A DNA stretch of 18,852 bases from NCBI GenBank assembly GCA_946633495.1, contig CAMPAX010000020.1:1-18852 (forward strand), in the 5' to 3' direction. How positions within the stretch are numbered: position 1 is the stretch's first letter; every line of letters begins with the position of its first letter. Positions 12,540 to 18,852 of this stretch are shown in pieces. The notes below the pieces were generated by a model. The model ran no database searches. It saw nothing but the letters and a program-made list of their open reading frames with translations, and was not told where the DNA came from. Made by a program: the position numbers and the translations under genes. This DNA comes from an uncultured Lachnospiraceae bacterium. Its GTDB lineage: Bacteria > Bacillota > Clostridia > Lachnospirales > Lachnospiraceae.

Positions 12540-14815
12540 AGAGAAAAACCATCGCATTTCTGGTGAGCGGTCTGCTGGATGATTTTACCATCAAGATTTG
12601 CAACGGTGCCATGCGGGAGGCCGCAAAGTATGACATCAATCTGGTGGTGGTGCCGGTAAAGTACATCGATCGTGATCTGTCGGGACTGATGGATAAATAC
12701 GAATATCAATATAAGACCAATGCCGGAAACCTTCTCCCGGAGAATGTGGATGCGCTCATGGTGGCGGCGGACTGTATCGGCTGCCTTACCACCAGAGAAA
12801 ATCTCAGCAATTTCATTTATTCTCTTCCGAAGGTGCCTACGATCATGGTGGCCGCCGAAATAGACGGCTATCCGGGAGTGAGTTTCGATAACAAGATCGG
12901 CGTTCGGGACGGACTGACCTATTTAGTAGAGAATATGGGGATCCGGAAGATCGGGATGCTGGGTGGTTCCGATGACCATGCGGATGCCAGAGAGCGCAGG
13001 GAGGCTTACGAGGAAATCCTGCAGAAATATGATCTGCCTTATCGTGACACCATGTTTGTGGAGACGAATCTGAGCCTGCTCTGTCATAAAGAAGCAGAGC
13101 TTCTCATGGACATGAATCCGGATCTGGAAGCGGTATTCTGCATCAATGATGATGTGGCGAGAACGCTGTATCAGGTGCTTCGGGACCGGAATCTGGAACC
13201 CGGAAGGGATGTGAAGATTCTCGGATTTGACAACAGCGTGATGGCGGCAATGATGAGTCCGTCTCTCTCCACTGTGGATGCGGATGCCGTGGAGCTGGGA
13301 AGTCATGGCCTCAGGATGGCTATGCGGGCGCTGGAGGGAGAAACCGTCGGCGTGGAGAAGACCCCCACCAGATTTCTTCTCAGAGATTCCTTCGAAGGAC
13401 CGGAGGAGAAAGCTGAGAAGGATGATGAATTATTCAATCGGACATTGCTGAACCGGCAGTTCGACCAGGTCTTCTATCGTTATCGGGATGTGGAGCAGAC
13501 GGATGCGTCCCGGCTCAGAAATCATTTCCTGCTGCTGATGGAGGATGTGATCTCCTATGTGGAAAGCGGACAGCATGATGAGAAACAGATCCGGGAGATA
13601 AAGGATGCCATCACGGATTTCTTTACGAAGGAGCGCGCCCTGGACTATACAGACAGCAACGAGGTGATTTCCTATATCGAGCGGCTGCACGCTGAGGCGG
13701 CTGAGCGTTATGGGACACCGGATGAAAGGCTTCGGGTGTATCGTATGCTGACTTCGGTCTATAAGCGCCTTCTGAATGCCATGAACGACCGCACGATGCA
13801 TTACGAGTCCGGTATGAATGCCATGCTGGATTCCATGAAGAATATTGTGAAGGACACTCTGAACTTCACCTACGGAACGGACAAAAGCTATGAGAGCATC
13901 CTGACACCGCTGGCAAATGCAGGGTTCAAAAATGCATTCGTATACATTTATGAGAAATCCATCGTTCACCTGGAACAGGAGCCGTTTGAGGTGCCGAAGA
14001 CGCTTCGTATCAAGGCGGCACTGAAGGATGGAGAGGTGCAGGGAGTTCCGTACCCGCAGCAGCCGGTATCCCTGAAATCCCTGTTCAACCACAGATTCCT
14101 GCCGAAAGAGAAATGGATCATGGTTCTGATGCCGCTCTATTTCGGAGATACAGTCTATGGCAGTGTGCTGATGGATCTGAATGAGCTCATGTTCCGAAAC
14201 GGCGAGTTCATGGTGAATCAGTTCGCGACCACTGCACGGATGATCGAGATCCTGCGGCAGAACAATGAGATTCAGAAGCAGCTGGAGGAGAGCCTGGCTG
14301 TTATGGCGGAGAACAATATCGTACTGGACCGGCTGTCCAGAAATGATGTGTTGACCGGCATTTTAAATCGACGCGGATTCCTCGATATTGCCGTAAGCGT
14401 GATCCGGGAATCCAGGGAAATGAAGCGCGATGTGATCCTCTCCTATGTGGATATGAACAACCTGAAGGTCATAAACGACCGTTTCGGACATGATGACGGA
14501 GATTTTTCGCTGAAAGCCGTGAGCCGGATCCTGACGGACGTTGTGGCGGGCTGCGGCACCGTGGGAAGGATCGGCGGAGACGAATATGCCCTTCTTTATT
14601 ACGGAAAGCTGACAGAGGAGGAGCTTCGGGAAGAGATCGATGCGCGGTTCCGGAAAATGAATGAAGAGAGTGACGTTCCGTATAACATAAGTGTATCCTG
14701 CGGTTTCTACCGGATCCGTCCGGAGGATGACATTTCTCTGGATGACGCTTTGGAATCCGCGGATGCGAATCTGTATCAGGCGAAGCAGTTTAAAGATAAC
14801 AAAGTACTGAAATGA
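12536..14815 (+). CDS. LacI-type sensor domain fused to a GGDEF diguanylate cyclase
   Basis: 759 residues. Residues about 1-285 look like the ligand-binding half of a LacI-family repressor (two-lobed periplasmic-binding fold: VDALMVAADC, GVRDGLTYLVENMGIRKIGMLGG, AVFCINDDVARTLYQVL, KILGFDNSVMAAMMSPSLSTVD). The DNA-binding helix-turn-helix is absent, and there is no signal peptide or membrane segment, so it should sense a cytoplasmic ligand. A helical linker (about 290-430) and a possible GAF-like region (about 430-560) follow. The GGDEF domain (about 595-755) has D639 in DMNNLKVINDRFGHDDGD and GGDEY at 680-684, consistent with an active cyclase making c-di-GMP. I see no RxxD inhibitory site at the expected place. 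It overlaps truA by 4 bases. The ligand is unknown. Confidence 0.88.
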   Translation: MKRKTIAFLVSGLLDDFTIKICNGAMREAAKYDINLVVVPVKYIDRDLSGLMDKYEYQYKTNAGNLLPENVDALMVAADCIGCLTTRENLSNFIYSLPKVPTIMVAAEIDGYPGVSFDNKIGVRDGLTYLVENMGIRKIGMLGGSDDHADARERREAYEEILQKYDLPYRDTMFVETNLSLLCHKEAELLMDMNPDLEAVFCINDDVARTLYQVLRDRNLEPGRDVKILGFDNSVMAAMMSPSLSTVDADAVELGSHGLRMAMRALEGETVGVEKTPTRFLLRDSFEGPEEKAEKDDELFNRTLLNRQFDQVFYRYRDVEQTDASRLRNHFLLLMEDVISYVESGQHDEKQIREIKDAITDFFTKERALDYTDSNEVISYIERLHAEAAERYGTPDERLRVYRMLTSVYKRLLNAMNDRTMHYESGMNAMLDSMKNIVKDTLNFTYGTDKSYESILTPLANAGFKNAFVYIYEKSIVHLEQEPFEVPKTLRIKAALKDGEVQGVPYPQQPVSLKSLFNHRFLPKEKWIMVLMPLYFGDTVYGSVLMDLNELMFRNGEFMVNQFATTARMIEILRQNNEIQKQLEESLAVMAENNIVLDRLSRNDVLTGILNRRGFLDIAVSVIRESREMKRDVILSYVDMNNLKVINDRFGHDDGDFSLKAVSRILTDVVAGCGTVGRIGGDEYALLYYGKLTEEELREEIDARFRKMNEESDVPYNISVSCGFYRIRPEDDISLDDALESADANLYQAKQFKDNKVLK

Positions 14816-14896
14816 TCCGGGAACTTTCGCGTTAAAATTGTCGGAAGCCGGGAAATTATGCAACAGAGATTTTGGTGAAGGTCAGAGGTAAGAACT

Positions 14897-15820
14897 ATGC
14901 CATATGAATTGGTATATCCGGAGGGAGAAGAGATCCCGAAGGCACCTGCCATAGCGGACATGGAGAAGCTGGCGGCGGAACGGGCCTCAGCGGAAAAAGC
15001 AGCAGGAGGTGCGGGAGTGTTCGGCACCACGCCGGACGAGGAAAAGTCCGGCTCCATGGGCGTTGCGGGCGATGTGCAGGCGGTGAATCACGGATTTGCG
15101 TATGCCACCTACGGCGAAAGTGTAGGCGATTCGGGCTACACCGATGCATTTCATACGCTGAAAGCAAAGATGGATTTTACAAAACAGCAGTATTTAGATC
15201 AGCTGGCATCGCTTCCGGTGCGGAAAGAGAAACTGAGGAAGGAGCTGATATGGAAATGGTTCAGTGTTGTGCTGTACCTTATCATCATTCCTGTCGGATT
15301 CTGGATCATAACCGGGATACTGATGAACCTCGGGGTAAAATCCGGACTGATGGGGATCCTCTATCTCGTTTTTAAGGTGGCGATGTTCCCTGCGATCTTT
15401 ATCTGTGTATTCTTCCTTTTTCCGCCGGCAGTCCGGTCCGCCATCAATGTCCAGCGAAGATCCAATGCTTTCAATAACCCGAATGCCCACGCAGGCTATC
15501 GGGATAAACTCGATATTGTGAGCTTTGCCGACGAAGAGCATTTTCTGAGGCAGCGGCTGGATGAGTTTAATGAGTTTGAAAAAAGGATCCGGCGGGAGAA
15601 TCTCGATCAGCCCGGCGGCGGTGAAGAGGTGATCGACCAGAGCGACATGAGCCCGAAGCAGAAGGAGACCATCGAGCTTATGCAGACTATGAGCATATTC
15701 CGGGATTATCAGGCAAGGATCGGTGCCGGAAGAGTGGAAGGGGACAGCAAGTACGTCGCCATGGGACTGGTGCTTGGAGTCATAATCGGACTGGCTGCAT
15801 TTGCAACCATAGTAAATTGA
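14897..15820 (+). CDS. Uncharacterised membrane protein
   Basis: 307 residues that I do not recognise. Residues 1-85 are rich in A, G, E and likely disordered; residues about 85-120 are charged and helical. Two hydrophobic segments follow (about 120-145 and 150-177), then a cytoplasmic-looking charged region with RRSNAFNNPNAHAGYRDKL and a strongly helical stretch (about 210-250). A single hydrophobic segment ends the protein (about 286-305). There is no signal peptide, so the N-terminus is probably cytoplasmic. AGAGG at 14884-14888 precedes the ATG. It lies 81 bases after the GGDEF gene and may share its transcript. No terminator is seen after it. It could act with the sensor, but nothing in the sequence proves that. 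Confidence 0.75.
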   Translation: MPYELVYPEGEEIPKAPAIADMEKLAAERASAEKAAGGAGVFGTTPDEEKSGSMGVAGDVQAVNHGFAYATYGESVGDSGYTDAFHTLKAKMDFTKQQYLDQLASLPVRKEKLRKELIWKWFSVVLYLIIIPVGFWIITGILMNLGVKSGLMGILYLVFKVAMFPAIFICVFFLFPPAVRSAINVQRRSNAFNNPNAHAGYRDKLDIVSFADEEHFLRQRLDEFNEFEKRIRRENLDQPGGGEEVIDQSDMSPKQKETIELMQTMSIFRDYQARIGAGRVEGDSKYVAMGLVLGVIIGLAAFATIVN

Positions 15821-16136
15821 TAAGCCGGTGTTCGAAATCGTATGAAATCAGAAGAAAAAGTCCTTGACACACAAGGGACCGTGGTATAAAATGATGTTCT
15901 GTGACGACTGGACCGGCTCGTACCATGCCCCGGAACGAGAGGGATCAGGATTGTCATCGTCTCCGGTCAGGGATCCGGGAACGGGGTTTCGGACATTTCC
16001 CCGGGACAGGATACGGATAAGACAGGGAGAATATGCAGAGAGCGTTTTTCGGCAGGTCAGCCCCGGTCGAAAGGTGCAGGATGCATTTATTACAAGTTCA
16101 GATTTGGAATTCTTAGGAATCAAGGAGGAAGATGCG
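15821..16136 (+). promoter_or_regulatory. rplM promoter and structured 5' leader
   Basis: This 316-base stretch has no gene of its own. A strong promoter is visible: TTGACA (15864-15869), 17 bases, TAAAAT (15887-15892). The roughly 240-base leader that follows can fold: CTG+ACCGG (15908-15916, one bulge) with CCGGT+CAG (15963-15970), enclosing CTCGT (15917-15921) with ACGAG (15935-15939); further on a CGGGG/CCCCG stem is possible. Leaders of L13 mRNA are known as autoregulatory RNAs in Bacillota. Whether this is that family needs a covariance search. Confidence 0.6.
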
Positions 16137-16571
16137 ATGAAGAGCTTTATGGCAAGCCCATCGACGATCGAGAGAAAGTGGTATGTAGTTGATGCTACAG
16201 GACATACATTAGGCCGCCTCGCAAGCGAGATTGCGAAGGTACTGCGCGGTAAGAACAAAGCGATCTTTACACCGCACATCGACACAGGTGATTATGTGAT
16301 CGTTGTCAACGCTGACAAGATCAAAGTATCTGGTAATAAGCTGAATGAGAAGATTTATTACAGCCATTCCGATTATGTCGGCGGCATGAAGTCGAAGACT
16401 CTGAAGGAAATGCTTGAGAAGAAGCCGGAAGCAGTTGTAGAGCATGCAGTAAAGGGTATGCTCCCGAAGGGACCTCTTGGCAGACAGATGTACAAGAAGC
16501 TTTTCGTATACGCAGGTCCGGAGCATAAGCAGGCAGCTCAGAAGCCGGAAGCGCTCGAGATCAAGTATTAA
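16137..16571 (+). CDS. rplM: 50S ribosomal protein L13
   Basis: Early-assembly large-subunit protein that binds 23S rRNA. The 144 residues match the family: SFMASPSTIERKWYVVDATG, the LGRLASEIAKVLRGKNK block, HIDTGDYVIVVNADKI, YYSHSDYVGGMK and AVKGMLPKGPLGR. The start ATG 16137 follows AAGGAGG (16122-16128) with 8 bases. The same frame is open back to 15864, but that part covers the promoter and leader and is not L13. It is followed by rpsI after 18 bases, the universal rplM-rpsI pair. Confidence 0.98.
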   Translation: MKSFMASPSTIERKWYVVDATGHTLGRLASEIAKVLRGKNKAIFTPHIDTGDYVIVVNADKIKVSGNKLNEKIYYSHSDYVGGMKSKTLKEMLEKKPEAVVEHAVKGMLPKGPLGRQMYKKLFVYAGPEHKQAAQKPEALEIKY

Positions 16572-16589
16572 GAGTAGGAGGAAGAGGAA

Positions 16590-16988
16590 ATGGCTAAGTC
16601 CACAAGATATTACGGAACAGGCAGAAGAAAGAGCAGCGTTGCTCGTGTATATGTGACTCCGGGAACCGGCAAGATCACCATCAACAAGAAGGACATCGAG
16701 GAATATTTCGGACTTGATACCCTGAAGGTTATCGTTCGTCAGCCGTTTGCAGTAACCGGTACAGATGGAAAGTTTGATGTTCTTGTAAATGTATACGGCG
16801 GCGGTTTCACCGGCCAGGCTGGTGCGATCCGTCATGGTATTGCAAGAGCTCTGAGTGAGGCGAATACAGAGGAGTATCGCCCGGCACTGAAGAAGGCAGG
16901 CTTCCTGACCAGAGATTCCAGAATGAAGGAAAGAAAGAAATATGGTCTCAAGGCTGCACGTCGTGCACCCCAGTTCAGCAAACGATAA
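16590..16988 (+). CDS. rpsI: 30S ribosomal protein S9
   Basis: Head protein whose C-terminal tail reaches the P-site tRNA. The 132 residues show YYGTGRRKSSVARVYVTPGTGKITIN, the GGGFTGQAGAIRHGIARAL block and the conserved ending RRAPQFSKR, with the terminal arginine that contacts tRNA. The ribosome-binding site AGGAGG at 16576-16581 lies 8 bases upstream. It is the last gene of this unit, and a very long terminator hairpin begins about 11 bases after the stop. Confidence 0.98.
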   Translation: MAKSTRYYGTGRRKSSVARVYVTPGTGKITINKKDIEEYFGLDTLKVIVRQPFAVTGTDGKFDVLVNVYGGGFTGQAGAIRHGIARALSEANTEEYRPALKKAGFLTRDSRMKERKKYGLKAARRAPQFSKR

Positions 16989-17262
16989 AGCGTTGTTGCG
17001 CATATATCAAAAAAAGAGTTCCGGCAAGTTTACTTGCTACGGAACTCTTTTTGATATATGCATAAGAACCTAAGAATGGACCGCCGAGCTTTCAGCCGAC
17101 TTAAGTCGGCGACCGCGCGTAGCGCGGAGCTCGGCAGGGCTGTTCTTAGGGGCGCAACAACGCTCCGGGGTATGACCGGCGAAGCCGGTCATACGCTCGC
17201 GGGGACAACGTGCCACCGGCACGTCTGTTCTCAGGGGCACAACAACGCCCTGCGGCGGTGCC
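16989..17262. repeat. Modular palindrome array between rpsI and the convergent gene
   Basis: Besides the terminator, these stems fill the gap. Outer arms AGCGTTGTTGCGC (16989-17001) and GCGCAACAACGCT (17152-17164). CCTAAGAA (17069-17076) with TTCTTAGG (17143-17150). GCCGAGCT (17083-17090) with AGCTCGGC (17128-17135), enclosing GCCGACTTAAGTCGGC (17095-17110) and CCGCGC/GCGCGG (17113-17127). TATGACCGGC/GCCGGTCATA (17171-17193). ACGTGCC/GGCACGT (17208-17224). GGCAC+CGCC with GGCG+GTGCC (17236-17262). A 24-base direct repeat (17140-17163 and 17225-17248) is 22/24 identical. No gene is credible here. Confidence 0.85.
17000..17061. terminator. Bidirectional terminator hairpin after rpsI
   Basis: The outer arms GCATATATC (17000-17008) and GATATATGC (17053-17061) pair perfectly. 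A run of seven A (17009-17015) faces five T (17048-17052). AGAGTTCCG-type arms (17016-17023 with 17040-17047) continue the stem, and GCAAG/CTTGC (17024-17028/17033-17037) caps it with a TTTA loop. The A- and T-runs on opposite sides let it work for rpsI (+) and for the convergent minus-strand gene. Confidence 0.9.
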
Positions 17263-18828
17263 TTACAGTATCTGCAGCAGCCACTGGATATTTCCGGAGA
17301 TGATGGCCTGTAAGGTGATAACAACCAGGATCGCCAGATGCAGCTTCCATTCGCGGGCCAGCATACCGATGAACTCGCGGATCAGGGCGTTGGGCCAGAA
17401 ATACCATTTGGTCCGGGCACCCATGCCGTCGGCGTTCAGACCTGCATCGGAAGCCAGGATTCCGGCGCGGTATACGTGAAAATTGGTCGTGGAGAACGCA
17501 ACGTTTATATCACTCGTTGTGATCTCCTCCTTTTTCTTGTCTGCTGCCTGCAGAATGATCTCCTTCGAGAACTTCATGTTCTGCAGTGTATTTACAGATT
17601 TTGTCTCCGGCAAGATCTGCTCGGCGGGTATGCCCTGACTCACAAGATAATTCCGGATGGCTTCCCCTTCGGGCATGCATTCGTCCGCGCCCTGCCCGCC
17701 GGAGGGGACGAAGAATGCCTTTCTGCCGCCGGCTTCTAATTGCGCTTCATAATGCCGGATCGCACGGTCGGCACGCCCCTGAAGCAGGGGATACAGGGTT
17801 CCGTCCTCGCGGATGCCGCAGCCGAGGATGATCAGATAATCCTTATCGAAAGCGGGTTTATGGTGCCCGGCCCGCTGACAGTGCAGCAGCGTGGAGAAGA
17901 GATTGCATTCAAAGTAGAAGAAGACAGTTGATATGCCGCCGCGGATCACCACCAGCACCACGTCTTTGGTGTTGAAGTTCAGGGTGGACGGGAACATGAT
18001 GACCATGAATGCGCATGCAAGGATTCCAAACATCAGAACTCCACTGAGAAGAATCCCCAGTGTATTTGAAAACCGCTTTCCTTCCTTTCGGATCAGCTGG
18101 ATATTGCTGATGCTGATCAGGATCGAGAAGATAAAGAGGATCGGGAAGGACAGGATCACGATGAGGGACATGGAGAATCCGCACAGACGGAAGAAATGTT
18201 CTCCCCGAATCTGCAGGTCCGGTCGGAAATGATCCAGCACCAAAGCTCCCAGGAGTGCCAGCGCCTGAATTAAAAAGAAGAGTGAAAGCCCGAAGTCCAG
18301 TATGCTTTTATAAGAGAAGAATGCATTTTTGCGGCTCTGGCGATACCAGAACATCAGAACGACCGCACTTGTCAGGAATACCAGACCCAGGGCCAGGATC
18401 AGTATCCTTACGCCGTTGAATTCATAGGAACCGGTATACATCATTCCGAAGCGGTTGACGGAGATGCTGTCGTAGAAACTGTCCGTAAATACGGGATTCG
18501 TTTCATGATTGCATTTTACCTGGGCGGTTGTCTTACCGGGACTTACAGACCGAAGGACCGCATGAACGACCCCGTCTTCCTGGTAGGTTCGTTCTACTTC
18601 CGCGATGCCCTCCTGCTCGAAGGTGACCTCGATGGATGTATATTCATTTCCAAATGCCCAGTGCAGATCCAGTGTCTTCATTCGTGGCCGAAGAACCAGA
18701 AAAGTTCCGACCAGAATGACGGTGGAGAGCAGGAAAATGATAAGGAATTTCACAATGGACCGCGGACCGGAAGAGGTGGTCATAAGGGAAGTTGTATTTG
18801 CGGAGTTTTCGTTTGTTTTACTTTTCAT
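17263..18828 (-). CDS. Multi-pass membrane protein with a C-terminal DUF218 (YdcF/SanA-like) domain
   Basis: About 521 residues from ATG at 18828; a GTG at 18837 would add three. An N-terminal membrane segment (about 26-47) is followed by an extracytoplasmic beta-rich region (about 48-138), then five hydrophobic segments (about 141-163, 177-200, 215-240, 257-280, 290-315). The DUF218 domain (about 332-470) shows YLIILGCGIREDG, GRADRAI, PSGGQGADECMPEGEAIRNYL, E-x2-S-x-NT and FSTTNFHVYRA, the conserved core of the family. A last hydrophobic segment (about 496-515) ends the protein. DUF218 proteins are linked to cell-envelope functions, but their reaction is poorly defined. It converges on rpsI, sharing the bidirectional terminator, and ends one base after the palindrome array. 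Only 24 bases lie upstream in the window, so its promoter is not visible. Confidence 0.85.
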   Translation of the reverse strand: MKSKTNENSANTTSLMTTSSGPRSIVKFLIIFLLSTVILVGTFLVLRPRMKTLDLHWAFGNEYTSIEVTFEQEGIAEVERTYQEDGVVHAVLRSVSPGKTTAQVKCNHETNPVFTDSFYDSISVNRFGMMYTGSYEFNGVRILILALGLVFLTSAVVLMFWYRQSRKNAFFSYKSILDFGLSLFFLIQALALLGALVLDHFRPDLQIRGEHFFRLCGFSMSLIVILSFPILFIFSILISISNIQLIRKEGKRFSNTLGILLSGVLMFGILACAFMVIMFPSTLNFNTKDVVLVVIRGGISTVFFYFECNLFSTLLHCQRAGHHKPAFDKDYLIILGCGIREDGTLYPLLQGRADRAIRHYEAQLEAGGRKAFFVPSGGQGADECMPEGEAIRNYLVSQGIPAEQILPETKSVNTLQNMKFSKEIILQAADKKKEEITTSDINVAFSTTNFHVYRAGILASDAGLNADGMGARTKWYFWPNALIREFIGMLAREWKLHLAILVVITLQAIISGNIQWLLQIL

Positions 18829-18852
18829 GTCGGTCACTTTCGGATATAATGA

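Noticed and set aside
15864..16136. N-terminal extension of L13, since the frame is open upstream
   Set aside because: It starts within the -35 box of a strong promoter, is unlike L13, and a perfect ribosome-binding site precedes 16137.
17058..17303. Small frames across the palindrome array
   Set aside because: Their composition follows from the GC-rich palindromes; no start signal or homology is visible.

Overview
The window is the distal part of the large ribosomal-protein cluster of a Gram-positive anaerobe, most likely a Lachnospiraceae-type clostridium (Bacillota). The clues are the gene order (rpsN-rpsH-rplF-rplR-rpsE-rpmD-rplO-secY-adk-infA-rpmJ-rpsM-rpsK-rpsD-rpoA-rplQ, then an ECF transporter module, truA, rplM and rpsI), a short four-cysteine S14, an adenylate kinase with a four-cysteine lid, an S4 without the zinc cysteines, strong AAGGAGG ribosome-binding sites, and an unusually long L17 with the internal insert I associate with this family. 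The assignment rests on recalled family features, not on a search.

Layout. 1-4222 is the spc operon through secY. 4390-5034 is adk and 5073-5291 is infA; the map gene often found between them is absent. A promoter with a 19-bp palindrome in its spacer (about 5304-5332) precedes rpmJ. Then comes the alpha operon (rpmJ-rpsM-rpsK-rpsD-rpoA-rplQ), closed by a clear rho-independent terminator at 9050-9078. A new promoter at 9137-9165, whose -35 box lies in the arm of a long inverted repeat, starts a second unit: a fused two-domain ECF ATPase, EcfT, TruA, a cytoplasmic LacI-type sensor fused to a GGDEF diguanylate cyclase (overlapping truA by 4 bases) and a membrane protein I do not recognise. A strong promoter and a structured leader then drive rplM-rpsI. 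These end at a very long bidirectional hairpin, followed by a dense array of palindromes and a convergent minus-strand gene for a DUF218/YdcF-family membrane protein.

How the genes work together. Most of the window encodes ribosome components, the Sec channel (SecY), initiation factor IF1, RNA polymerase alpha and a tRNA/nucleotide-metabolism pair (truA, adk), all growth-linked functions. The ECF module normally energises vitamin or metal uptake. Here it looks damaged: the second ATPase domain stops right after its H-loop, inside a 14-bp tandem repeat, and the lost C-terminal tail is still readable in the same frame downstream.

The most unusual material is between genes. There is a three-copy tandem hairpin element before rplF in which stem bases co-vary between copies. 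A possible anti-Shine-Dalgarno switch lies before rpsM and a pair of mutually exclusive hairpins before adk. A modular palindrome array lies after rpsI. I see no CRISPR array, tRNA, rRNA or insertion sequence.
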